A stretch of DNA of 64,000 bases, taken from Spirochaetales bacterium (GTDB lineage Bacteria; Spirochaetota; Spirochaetia; SZUA-6). The stretch spans positions 62,001 to 126,000 of the forward strand of contig JALUUM010000024.1 of NCBI GenBank assembly GCA_027021365.1. The letters are read 5' to 3'. Below, one piece after another: positions 1 through 8,111 of this stretch. Below the pieces are notes generated by a model. That model was not told where the DNA came from. It did not search any database and worked only from the letters and a program-made list of their open reading frames with translations. The position numbers were made by a program, and so were the translations under genes. Positions within the stretch are counted from its first letter, which is position 1; the number at the start of each line of letters is the position of its first letter.

Positions 1-792
1 CTGAGGAGCCGTATCGCCTATTACTGCACCGTCCTTGAAGAACGGCCCGAATGCAGACCTCACGATACCGGCCTGAAGGTAGGCTTGCGGATTCCCGAAT
101 GATACAAGGGAGGACCATATCTGATCCACAGGAATGGTTCGTCCCCACAGGGTGACACTCCCCCCTCCGGATTGATAGTCCTCCTCCACATTCTGCCACA
201 TCGGAGAGAACACCCCGCTTCCCGAGGTGGTATCGCCCCTGTCCACAAGAAAAGCTCCGTATCTTCCGTCTATGGACAGGCTGTTAGTTTCCTCATCGGC
301 TCTGCTAATTTCACCATTGGCTCTTTTGCTTTCCGCATCGGATACTGTGGTTCTGTTTCCCGCTGAAAAGAGAGTATAAATGCCAAGGCTGGTATACGGC
401 AGGCTGTTTCCATTACCGTAGTGCATCTGGTACCTCGACCCCGGTTTGAAAGAGAGAAAGAAGCCTTTACCTGCAATGGCCATGTTGGAACCAGGCCCCC
501 CAACCCCTGCAGCGTCATTTAGCTTAAAGAGAATCCTGCCTGCTTCGGATGAAGCATCATTGTCTCCGTTCTTTACCACCTCTCTCAGAGATTGTACGAT
601 CAGGTTTTTGGGGTAAGGCCTCAGCATCGGCAGAGCATGAATGTAGCCTCTGTTTTCCCACTCCTCAAGGAGCGAATAGATATGGTCATCGAGGTCTGTT
701 ATGTCTAATGCAGGTAGAGGTACGGGAATCAGGCCGAGAAGTATGATTGTAAAAAAAATTATCGTCACGAGAGGTGTCTCTTTCATTTCCAT
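1..792 (-). CDS. Outer-membrane protein, Wzi-like (C-terminus cut by window edge)
   Basis: An open frame runs on the minus strand from ATG at 792 (a second ATG at 786) through position 1 without a stop, so the C-terminus lies outside the window; 264 codons are visible. The N-terminus has a hydrophobic export signal (residues about 6-28), then a short helical region including GYIHALPMLRPYP, then a Gly/aromatic-rich segment with alternating hydrophobic residues that looks like outer-membrane beta-strands. The stretch AGIVRSAFGPFF followed by DTAP resembles the capsule-assembly Wzi family, which I recall in spirochaete genomes; this family call is tentative. It starts 4 nt after the methyltransferase stop and is probably co-transcribed with it. 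The coding call is firmer than the function. Confidence 0.6.
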   Translation of the reverse strand, partial: MEMKETPLVTIIFFTIILLGLIPVPLPALDITDLDDHIYSLLEEWENRGYIHALPMLRPYPKNLIVQSLREVVKNGDNDASSEAGRILFKLNDAAGVGGPGSNMAIAGKGFFLSFKPGSRYQMHYGNGNSLPYTSLGIYTLFSAGNRTTVSDAESKRANGEISRADEETNSLSIDGRYGAFLVDRGDTTSGSGVFSPMWQNVEEDYQSGGGSVTLWGRTIPVDQIWSSLVSFGNPQAYLQAGIVRSAFGPFFKDGAVIGDTAPQ

Positions 793-796
793 TTTG

Positions 797-1390
797 TCAT
801 TCGAGTTCAAATATAGCACCACCACCACCGAGAACAGGTATTTTCATCACTATTTTTTTCTTACATCTTTCAGCCAGAGCGGGCACGCCTCCGTTTCTTA
901 TGAAATTCCGAAAGTTCGAGTGGTGTCTCTTTCCGGCAAGCTTTTCTATGAATTTTATAAGACGGGCTGCAAGATTTCTCTTTTCAATGACTGCACAATC
1001 GTAGTCGAGGACGAATATCCTCCCCCCTGGTTTGGTTACCCTCGAAAGTTCTTTGAGCACGGGAAGCCTATCCTCCTCATCCATCTCGTGAAGGGCCAAT
1101 GAGATGGCACCTGCATCGAAGCTGTTCTCTGAAAAGGGAAGGGATTTTCCGTCGGCTACAAAGAATTCGAAGTCCGGGGCTTTCCCCTCAGGAAAGAGTT
1201 CGTCTGAAATATCTATGGCGGTAACCTCGAGGCCTTCCCTTGCCAACAGCTCGGCCTGCCTGCATGTTCCGCATGCCACCTCGAGAATCTTTCTGTAGCC
1301 TCTCTTTAAAATCAACCGGGTAAGAGACTTTTTTGTTCCTCCGAGCAGTGGTTCGATGGCAAGGATGTATACGAGCCTTTGAAATTTCAT
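797..1390 (-). CDS. Class I SAM-dependent methyltransferase
   Basis: The 197-residue protein has a class I (Rossmann) methyltransferase core: motif I LEVACGTCRQAELL near residue 45, an acidic strand-2 end in VTAIDIS, and the motif IV region FDAGAISLALHEM followed by LSRVTKPGGRIFVLDYD. This matches the UbiE/Methyltransf_11 type; the substrate cannot be told. I chose the ATG at 1390 rather than the codon at 1426 because a -10 box (1398-1403) lies between them. With that promoter the transcript would begin almost at the ATG, so the mRNA may be leaderless. The outer-membrane protein gene follows after 4 nt. The plus-strand reading frames over this span look like shadows. Confidence 0.8.
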   Translation of the reverse strand: MKFQRLVYILAIEPLLGGTKKSLTRLILKRGYRKILEVACGTCRQAELLAREGLEVTAIDISDELFPEGKAPDFEFFVADGKSLPFSENSFDAGAISLALHEMDEEDRLPVLKELSRVTKPGGRIFVLDYDCAVIEKRNLAARLIKFIEKLAGKRHHSNFRNFIRNGGVPALAERCKKKIVMKIPVLGGGGAIFELE

Positions 1391-1397
1391 TGGTGAA

Positions 1398-1426
1398 ATT
1401 ATATAGAGGATAGATATACTTTGCAA
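1398..1426 (-). promoter_or_regulatory. Sigma70-type promoter of the methyltransferase gene
   Basis: On the minus strand TTGCAA (1426-1421), a 17-nt spacer and a perfect TATAAT (1403-1398) are seen. Transcription would start near 1391, directly at the ATG at 1390, with no room for a Shine-Dalgarno site. Confidence 0.55.
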
Positions 1427-1479
1427 TTCTTTGGCAGAACTCTTTACCGGTACTTTACCGTCTCTTTATAGCCGTTTTG

Positions 1480-1509
1480 TTGACAATGCCCTTTCTTCTT
1501 TACTACATT
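1480..1509 (+). promoter_or_regulatory. Candidate promoter of the 12-gene operon
   Basis: TTGACA (1480-1485), an 18-nt spacer and TACATT (1504-1509) lie upstream of the acylase gene, giving a leader of about 35 nt. Just upstream the octamer CTTTACCG occurs twice (1442-1449 and 1453-1460), which could be an activator or repressor site. Because the downstream genes overlap or abut, this may be the main promoter for 1553-16679; internal promoters cannot be ruled out. Confidence 0.45.
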
Positions 1510-1552
1510 AATCTATCCAAAGAAAAAAGTATCTGTAAAAAGGATGTGCGAA

Positions 1553-3709
1553 ATGAAAGAGAAAATCGTGGTAGAAGGAAAAAGCGGAGAGGTTGTAATT
1601 ACTCGCCTGGAGAAGGGAGTCCCCCGTATCAAGGCAGGTAGCATTGAAGACGTGTATCTTGGTCTTGGATACATGCATGGCTATGATCGGGGATTCCAGA
1701 TGTGGTTCATGAAGATACTTGCCGAGGGAAAAGCTTCGAAGATGTTCGGGGATCGCGAAGACCTTATAGAGATAGACAAGTACTTCAGAAAATTGAACTT
1801 TACCAAGCCGGTAGGGGAAGAACTGGACAGCCTTACCCCTCAATCTAAGATTTACATGGATTCGTATATAACCGGCGTAAACCTGTACCGTGAAAAAGAG
1901 AGAAAACCGCTGGAATTCAAAATCACCGGTGTCAATATGGAACCGTGGCGTTTCAACGATAGTCTGGCTCTCCTTAGAATGATATCGTACATAGGCCTTG
2001 CAGAGGCACAGGGAGCCGAAGAGAAGGTAATCATGGAAATCATTCTCCATGGGAAGGAATACTTCGATAAATTATCAGAACTCTTTAAACCGTATTTTAA
2101 TGGTTACCAGTACGATTGGTTTGAGGATGTAACGCTGATAAATCCTCTGGAAGAGATTGTTAATTTCAATTCCGGTGCGGGAGGAAGCAATAACTGGGTG
2201 GTCAGCGGTAAACTTACAGGGAGCGGGAAACCTATTTTTTGTAACGATCCGCATCTCGAAGTTTCCCGCTTGCCAAGCGTATGGTACGAAGTAGTGCTCG
2301 ATGCTCCCGGCATGTGGTGTGTAGGAACGACCCTTCCCGGAACACCGGGACTCGCTTCGGGATGGAATGGTAATGTTTCCTGGGGAATGACTTTTTCCTG
2401 TACCGATACGGAAGATTTTTTCATAGAGAAATGTAGGAACGGGCAGTACCTGAAAGATAACACCTGGTACCCCTTCAGAGAGAGGAAGGAGACGATAGAG
2501 ACAAAGAAGGGAAGGAGAATTGAATACATTATATACGAGAACGAACACGGTGTGCTGGAAGGAGACCCTTACATAGAGGGTAAGTACCTTGCAAGAAGAT
2601 GGAGCGGTTTTCAACCGGTAGCCGGTGAATCTTTCAACGGATTTCTCGAATTTCCTCTCTCGGAAAATGTCCGTAAGTCGATGGAAATTGCACGCAAGAT
2701 AGCAATACCTACCCTGAACTGGCTTTTTGCAGACAAGGAGGGTAATATCGGTTATCAGATGACAGGAAATGTCCCCAGGAGGAGCAGAGCTTTAAGCGGA
2801 ATTCTCCCTATTCCCGGCTGGGATTCCTCTTACGACTGGCAGGGTTTTTTGCCACCGGAAAAGATGCCTTCCTCCTATAACCCTGAGAGTGGAATGATAG
2901 TAACGGCCAATGACAGGCTGGATAAGGATTTTGGTATATCCGTGCAAACGATAACCTTTCCACCCTACAGGGCAAAGAGGATAAGAGAGCTTCTAAAGAA
3001 AAATGTGCCTCTCGATGTCGCGAAGATGAAAGATATTCAGACGGACGTATATTCACTTCAGGCTGAGAGGATAATTGCTTTTCTTGCTCCCTACCTGAAA
3101 AATGATTCCATAGGAGAGAGGCTTCTCTCCTGGAACAGGAAATTTGATTCAGAGGTAGTCGAGGCCACAATATTCAAGGAATTCTACAGAGAGCTCGTTA
3201 TCGATACCTGCACGAAGAGACTTTTTCCCGAAGAAATCATGGAACATATCTACAACGAGAGTTTCTTCATACAGATGAACTATGATCTTATCGAGAATCA
3301 ATGGATGAAAGAGGGGGGTCTCTTTGCGGATGTAGATTGGGAAGGTGTTACGAAAAGCATTCTCGAAAAACTGAAGGGAAGGAATTTCGAGAAATGGGGG
3401 CAGAGAAACTCGATAACCCTTCGCCACATTCTATTCGGAAGAACCTTTCTTGGTAATTTAGGCTTCAATGCAGGCCCCTTCCCCTTCAACGGCTGCGAGA
3501 GCACGGTTAGCCAGGGTACCAAGTACCGGACAGGTGGCCAGGAAATGACTTTTGGCCCTTCCTACAGGATGATAGTAGATTTCAATGAAGGAAAGATGTA
3601 TTCGAATCTTCCCGGTGGTGCCAGCGGAAGACCCTTTTCCAGGTACTACAAGGCAGAGATAAAAAACTGGCTTGAAGGAAACTACAAGACAATAACAAGG
3701 GACAAATGA
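1553..3709 (+). CDS. Penicillin acylase family (S45) Ntn-hydrolase
   Basis: This 718-residue protein belongs to the penicillin amidase/acyl-homoserine lactone acylase family, made as a precursor that cleaves itself before a Ser that becomes the N-terminal nucleophile. The signature GGSNNWVVSG places this Ser at about residue 212, followed by GKPIFCNDPHL. Further on, PFNGCESTVSQG fits the region of the oxyanion Asn. ATG 1553 was chosen over ATG 1544 because AAGGA lies 8 nt upstream of it. Most family members are exported, but no signal peptide is visible here, so the enzyme looks cytoplasmic. Its stop overlaps the next start (ATGA). The substrate (amide, lactam or N-acyl compound) is unknown. 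Confidence 0.85.
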   Translation: MKEKIVVEGKSGEVVITRLEKGVPRIKAGSIEDVYLGLGYMHGYDRGFQMWFMKILAEGKASKMFGDREDLIEIDKYFRKLNFTKPVGEELDSLTPQSKIYMDSYITGVNLYREKERKPLEFKITGVNMEPWRFNDSLALLRMISYIGLAEAQGAEEKVIMEIILHGKEYFDKLSELFKPYFNGYQYDWFEDVTLINPLEEIVNFNSGAGGSNNWVVSGKLTGSGKPIFCNDPHLEVSRLPSVWYEVVLDAPGMWCVGTTLPGTPGLASGWNGNVSWGMTFSCTDTEDFFIEKCRNGQYLKDNTWYPFRERKETIETKKGRRIEYIIYENEHGVLEGDPYIEGKYLARRWSGFQPVAGESFNGFLEFPLSENVRKSMEIARKIAIPTLNWLFADKEGNIGYQMTGNVPRRSRALSGILPIPGWDSSYDWQGFLPPEKMPSSYNPESGMIVTANDRLDKDFGISVQTITFPPYRAKRIRELLKKNVPLDVAKMKDIQTDVYSLQAERIIAFLAPYLKNDSIGERLLSWNRKFDSEVVEATIFKEFYRELVIDTCTKRLFPEEIMEHIYNESFFIQMNYDLIENQWMKEGGLFADVDWEGVTKSILEKLKGRNFEKWGQRNSITLRHILFGRTFLGNLGFNAGPFPFNGCESTVSQGTKYRTGGQEMTFGPSYRMIVDFNEGKMYSNLPGGASGRPFSRYYKAEIKNWLEGNYKTITRDK

Positions 3710-6210
3710 TACTCAATATCTTCCGGAAAAGGGAAAGAAATCCCGATGAAACGGTCTATGAAAATTGGAGAACAACATTCGGGAGGCTGAGAAAAAATCG
3801 CTTTGTCCCCGAGGAGAGAGATGACTACTCTGCTGAAATAAGAAAGGGGAAGCTGGAGCTGACCCTGAAAAAGAAAAATCTCTTCGCCTGGGTGAATATA
3901 AATGGCTATATATACAGGGATTTTGTCCTGGAAGCATCCTTGAGTTTCGATAGTGAAAACGGCTATTCTGCCACAGGCTTTGTTTTCAGGTATGCCAATG
4001 AGGAGAATTTTTACTACTTTTTGATTTCGAACAGGGGCTACTTCAGGTTCGACGTGGTGTTCAATGGGAATCCGATACGTCTCATTGAATGGACAGAGAA
4101 TCCTATGATAAACCCGGAGAGTAACAGGGTAAGAATAATAGCGCATTCCTCCCATTTTTCATTCTATGTGGATGATGAATGGATAGGTGAGTTCGAAGAC
4201 GAGACAATTTACAGGGGAGAAATCGGTTTTGCCGCTCAGAATTTCAACGAGCAGGAAAGGGCCATTTTCAGGCTCGATGAGATTTCAGTCGATTCGAGGC
4301 CTATCTCGGTGGAGAGGTATTACTACAGGTGGGCAAGATACGTTCCACCGGAGCCTGATTTCCGGATAAGGCTTGCCAGAACCTTTTTGGAAATGTCTGC
4401 GAGCTCAGTATCCTACCTCGAGCCAGCCGCGCTTCAGTTGAAGAAGGCTCTTTCCCTTGGCCACCGCAGCAAGGAGGATCACCTGCTGTATGCCGATGTC
4501 CTGATGCGCCTTAAGCTATACGATACGGCTCTTTCCGAAACGGAGAGGGCTCTGGAAATGGACAGCAACTACCCCGAGGCAAAGGTTATGAAGGCAAACC
4601 TTCTCTATCTGATGAACAATTTTCTCGCGGCACGGGACTACATAAGAGAGATAATCTCCGGTTTCAGCGGAAATGCGATTCTGTGGGGTCTTCTCGGAAA
4701 TGCGGAATACGCCCTTGGTAACTGGCAGAAGGCTACAGAGGCCTATGAAAGGGCAGCGGAGCTTGCGCCGGAAGAGGCGCTCTTTGTACTCAACCTGGCG
4801 AAGTCACTGGAGATGCAGGGCGATCGGGACAAGGCACTGGGTAGATATGTCGATGCTTGCAAGCTTTTCTTCGAGCAGGAGAATTACGCGGATCTTTCCT
4901 TTGCCATAGAGAGGGCAAAACGGTTGGACCCGCATAATCTTGATGTCGAAACTATTCGGGCAAAGATGCTTTTCAGCACAGGAGAGAAAGAGGCCTCCGA
5001 GGAAATTATCGACAGATTGATATCTGCCGGCACGAAGGACAGCGCGATCTTCTACCTGAAAGGGCTCCTTTTGGCTGAGCACGGCAACAGGGGGGAAGCG
5101 ATTGAATTTTTCAGGAAAACCGTGGAAATGGAGCCGGATTATTCGCTTTACTGGTTCCGCCTTGCAGAAAATCTCTGGCTGAGCGGCAAGAGGGCTAAGA
5201 AGGAGATAGAGAGGGCCATTGAACTTGCGCCGGATGATCCCTGGATTAACAATCTCTACGGTGAAATATTGACCGACATGGGGAGATATGAAAGGGCGGG
5301 GGAGTATCTGAAGAGAGCGATTGACATGCTACCCGAGGAGGTAACGATAGTTATCAATTACTCCGATCTCTTAAACCGGATTGGTAAAAGAGAAGAAGCT
5401 CTTGCCATAACAGGGAAGCTGATTGAAAAGATAGAGAGAGAGGACCCGAGCGAGGAAAACAGGAGGAAACTCTCCATGCTTTACAATCACATGGGAAACA
5501 TATTCGTCTCCTCGGGAAATTACCAGGAGGGAGTGAAGTGGTATGAGCGTGCGTTGAAGGAAGAACCGGAAAATACCGATTACTTGGAAAATTGTGCTTC
5601 GGCATGTCTTGATGCGGAAATGGTGAGCAGGGCAGAGGAGATTCTCTTGAAACTGACAGACATCCTGGAAAGGTCAGGAGGAATTACTACTTCCGTATTC
5701 AACTTACTGGGGAGGATAGCCTGGTTCAAGGGGGAATACAGGAGGGCAGAACTGGCCTTCAGGGAGGGGATGAAATCAGAGAGCCGGGTTGCCGAAACAT
5801 GCCGCCTGAATCTGGCGTCCCTTATGCTGGAAAGGCAGAGATATGATGATGCTAAAAGAATCATATCCGATGTATTGGAAAAAAATCCAAACTCTGTAGC
5901 GGGACGCAAACTACTCGAGAGGATGCGAAGCCTCTATGAGAGAGAAATAAAATGTTCAGGTTGTGGCAAATCATGGTGGGTTCCCAAGATTGTCCCGCCC
6001 CAGTCCCCTTTGAGAATCGTCGGAGAGCCTCCGGGAGACCTGCCCGCAGGTAAATGCCCCTCCTGTGGTGCCATCTACTGTGTGAAGTGTGTGAGTGATC
6101 ACATGAGAAACAGTAGATACACCTGTCCTGCCTGCGGAGAATATCTGAAGCTCTTAGATGATGCTCTGAAATACCTTTGGAATGAATACTTGACAAAGCA
6201 GGATGATTAA
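3706..6210 (+). CDS. LamG-like / TPR repeat / zinc-finger protein
   Basis: A large protein (834 residues) in three parts. Residues about 15-205 form a beta-rich domain resembling the concanavalin/LamG or DUF1080 fold (FVFRYANEENFYYFL, then FYVDDEWIGEF). Residues about 220-740 are a long run of tetratricopeptide repeats, with unit signatures such as GNWQKATEAYERAAELAPE and GNYQEGVKWYERALKEEPE. The C-terminus has eight Cys in four CxxC pairs (CSGC, CPSC, CVKC, CPAC), a zinc-ribbon or RING-like element. No signal peptide or membrane segment is seen. It overlaps the acylase by 4 nt and precedes LolA- and RodZ-like genes, suggesting a scaffold role linked to the envelope. I do not recognise a named homologue. 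Confidence 0.85.
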   Translation: MILNIFRKRERNPDETVYENWRTTFGRLRKNRFVPEERDDYSAEIRKGKLELTLKKKNLFAWVNINGYIYRDFVLEASLSFDSENGYSATGFVFRYANEENFYYFLISNRGYFRFDVVFNGNPIRLIEWTENPMINPESNRVRIIAHSSHFSFYVDDEWIGEFEDETIYRGEIGFAAQNFNEQERAIFRLDEISVDSRPISVERYYYRWARYVPPEPDFRIRLARTFLEMSASSVSYLEPAALQLKKALSLGHRSKEDHLLYADVLMRLKLYDTALSETERALEMDSNYPEAKVMKANLLYLMNNFLAARDYIREIISGFSGNAILWGLLGNAEYALGNWQKATEAYERAAELAPEEALFVLNLAKSLEMQGDRDKALGRYVDACKLFFEQENYADLSFAIERAKRLDPHNLDVETIRAKMLFSTGEKEASEEIIDRLISAGTKDSAIFYLKGLLLAEHGNRGEAIEFFRKTVEMEPDYSLYWFRLAENLWLSGKRAKKEIERAIELAPDDPWINNLYGEILTDMGRYERAGEYLKRAIDMLPEEVTIVINYSDLLNRIGKREEALAITGKLIEKIEREDPSEENRRKLSMLYNHMGNIFVSSGNYQEGVKWYERALKEEPENTDYLENCASACLDAEMVSRAEEILLKLTDILERSGGITTSVFNLLGRIAWFKGEYRRAELAFREGMKSESRVAETCRLNLASLMLERQRYDDAKRIISDVLEKNPNSVAGRKLLERMRSLYEREIKCSGCGKSWWVPKIVPPQSPLRIVGEPPGDLPAGKCPSCGAIYCVKCVSDHMRNSRYTCPACGEYLKLLDDALKYLWNEYLTKQDD

Positions 6211-6215
6211 GTAAT

Positions 6216-6947
6216 ATGAGCTTAAGACCACTCTCGGATTGGAAAAGAAGAAATAGATTGAAGAAAAAACAGATCATAGCAGTGATATTTATCTTTCTCT
6301 TATTGTTTACAGCCGTTATGGCTCCTGCCCAGGAGATACTTACGGCCGAAAAGTATTTCGACGAAATTTCTGACCGATACGGAAAGGTACAGGACTACGA
6401 GGCTAATATAACGATTACAAAGGGAGACACCGTAATGAAGGGTGTTATCTATTATAAGTCTCCCAACCTTTTGAGAATTGATTTCACCGAGCCCAAGGAC
6501 CAGGTTCTAGTTACCAACGGAGAGGAACTGACAATCTACATCCCAAAGTATGAAGTGATAATGAAGCAAAAACTGCGAAAACGAAGTAACGCCGCCGTGG
6601 CCTCTATGGCAAGCAAACAGGGACTTACCTTTTTAAAGCGCAACTATGGAATTGGCTACCTCATTGGGCCTTCTCCCGTCCCGCTGGATGAAAAATCGAA
6701 GGAAAAGGTAATAAAATTGAAGTTGACCTCACGTTCCAATATAGAGGGTTTCAGACAGATAATCCTTTCAATCGGAGAAAATGGTCTGATAAGAAGAATC
6801 AAAGCCGTTACGATAAACTACGACGAACTTGTATTCGACTTCACCGATATAAAAATCAACCAGAATATACCCGATACGAGGTTCGACTATGATGCACCGG
6901 CATATGCCAATGTATTCAATAATTTTTTATTTGAATCGGAACAGTAG
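6216..6947 (+). CDS. LolA-like outer-membrane lipoprotein carrier protein
   Basis: The 243-residue product has a basic N-terminus and a hydrophobic signal (about residues 20-37, ending APAQ), then a beta-rich domain with the LolA/LolB pattern: short strands, SPNLLRIDFTEPKDQVLVTNG and LTIYIPKYEVIMKQKL. Carriers of this family move lipoproteins from the inner to the outer membrane in the periplasm. Alternative starts exist: ATG 6216 has no clear Shine-Dalgarno, while TTG 6258 (LKKKQIIAV) is preceded by GGAAAAGAAG and would give a more typical short signal peptide. It lies 5 nt after the TPR gene and 6 nt before the RodZ-like gene. Confidence 0.8.
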   Translation: MSLRPLSDWKRRNRLKKKQIIAVIFIFLLLFTAVMAPAQEILTAEKYFDEISDRYGKVQDYEANITITKGDTVMKGVIYYKSPNLLRIDFTEPKDQVLVTNGEELTIYIPKYEVIMKQKLRKRSNAAVASMASKQGLTFLKRNYGIGYLIGPSPVPLDEKSKEKVIKLKLTSRSNIEGFRQIILSIGENGLIRRIKAVTINYDELVFDFTDIKINQNIPDTRFDYDAPAYANVFNNFLFESEQ

Positions 6948-6953
6948 TAGCTG

Positions 6954-8111
6954 ATGGAATCGATTGGAAAAAAATTAAGAGAAGCAAGAGAAAAGAACGG
7001 TTTCAACATAGACCAGGTGGCAAGGGAGACACATATATCGAAGAGGTATCTGCGGGCTTTGGAGGAGGAAGATTTCTCCATTTTTCCCGGCGAGACATAC
7101 ACAATCGGTTTCTTGAGGAACTATGCAGAGTATTTAGGAATAAATGCCGAGGAGATTGTTAATCTCTATAAAAATCTTAAGATTCAGGAACAACCCGTAC
7201 CTATTGATGAACTTCTCGATGTAAAGAAGAAGGGATTTCCCATTGGCAGATTACTCATTATCATTTTGATAATTGCTCTCGTGGGTGGTGGCGGGTATTT
7301 TGGGTATAAATACATTACCGGCAAGACTTCCGGTAGCGGGATAGAGGCTAAAAAATCCTCACCCTCCGGTAGCTCCACGGAAACAGCCAAGAACAAGATA
7401 TTTGTTTTCGAAGAAGAGGCCCTTAACAGGTGGTTCGACGACGGAGAAACCATACGATACCCGGTGGGTAATGCTGAGTATGATGTTAAAATCTCGGAAA
7501 TAAAAGAGGATATCAAACTGGAGAGTGCCGGGAAGGTCGCAACTCTTAAACTGGGGCAGGCTAAATTTTTCGATTTCAACGGTGACAATCAGCCGGATCT
7601 GAAAATTCTGGTAAACGATATCGACAAGAGTGGAAGGGTTTCCCGTGTGAACCTTGGCCTTTACAAGATAACGAGACCCGTGAAAGTTGCAGCTGCCACA
7701 GGAGAAAATGCAAACAGAGGTGAAGCGGAAGGTGAATCGTCACAAAGTGAAAGCAGCCAAAGGGAAACGACCGGCGTATCTTCGGCTGCGGTCGTCTCCG
7801 GTGTGATTGCCGAGAATGCAAATCCCTTTCCCTTCAAGATGGATTTTCAGTTCAGAGGTTACTGTTTTTTCCGGTATACGGTGGATGATTCTGACAGGGT
7901 GGAAAAGTTTTTTCACAAGGGAGAGTTTTTCAGTATCGATGTGAAGAACAGAGCAATGCTGTGGATATCCAATGCCGGTGTGATAAAGGCAAAGGTGGCG
8001 GGAAAGGATGTGCAACTGGGAAGGCCAGGGCAGGTGGTAACCAAGAAGATACTGTGGAAGAAAAACGAAGAAAAAAAGGTTTATCAACTTCAAATAATCG
8101 ATGTATATTAA
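6954..8111 (+). CDS. RodZ-like helix-turn-helix membrane protein
   Basis: This 385-residue protein has the RodZ layout. An N-terminal HTH_25 domain (residues 1-75, GKKLREAREKNGFNIDQVA, then HISKRYLRALEEEDF) is followed by a single transmembrane helix at about 97-120 (LLIIILIIALVGGGGYFGY). A Ser/Gly/Glu-rich periplasmic linker follows, and a C-terminal beta-domain of the DUF4115 type (AMLWISNAGVIKAKVAGK). RodZ tethers the MreB cytoskeleton to the cell-wall elongation machinery. The stop lies 11 nt inside rimO. A second Ser/Glu-rich stretch (about 245-270) separates two globular parts. The function is assigned by architecture, not by close sequence match. Confidence 0.8.
   Translation: MESIGKKLREAREKNGFNIDQVARETHISKRYLRALEEEDFSIFPGETYTIGFLRNYAEYLGINAEEIVNLYKNLKIQEQPVPIDELLDVKKKGFPIGRLLIIILIIALVGGGGYFGYKYITGKTSGSGIEAKKSSPSGSSTETAKNKIFVFEEEALNRWFDDGETIRYPVGNAEYDVKISEIKEDIKLESAGKVATLKLGQAKFFDFNGDNQPDLKILVNDIDKSGRVSRVNLGLYKITRPVKVAAATGENANRGEAEGESSQSESSQRETTGVSSAAVVSGVIAENANPFPFKMDFQFRGYCFFRYTVDDSDRVEKFFHKGEFFSIDVKNRAMLWISNAGVIKAKVAGKDVQLGRPGQVVTKKILWKKNEEKKVYQLQIIDVY

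Noticed and set aside
270..518. Short minus-strand frames in 60-518 and plus-strand frames in 172-1298
   Set aside because: They overlap the edge-truncated outer-membrane protein and the methyltransferase in other frames and lack ribosome sites or recognisable domains.
1508..2050. Antisense frame of 180 residues across the start of the acylase gene
   Set aside because: The plus strand encodes a clear family with intact motifs here; the antisense product shows no domain.
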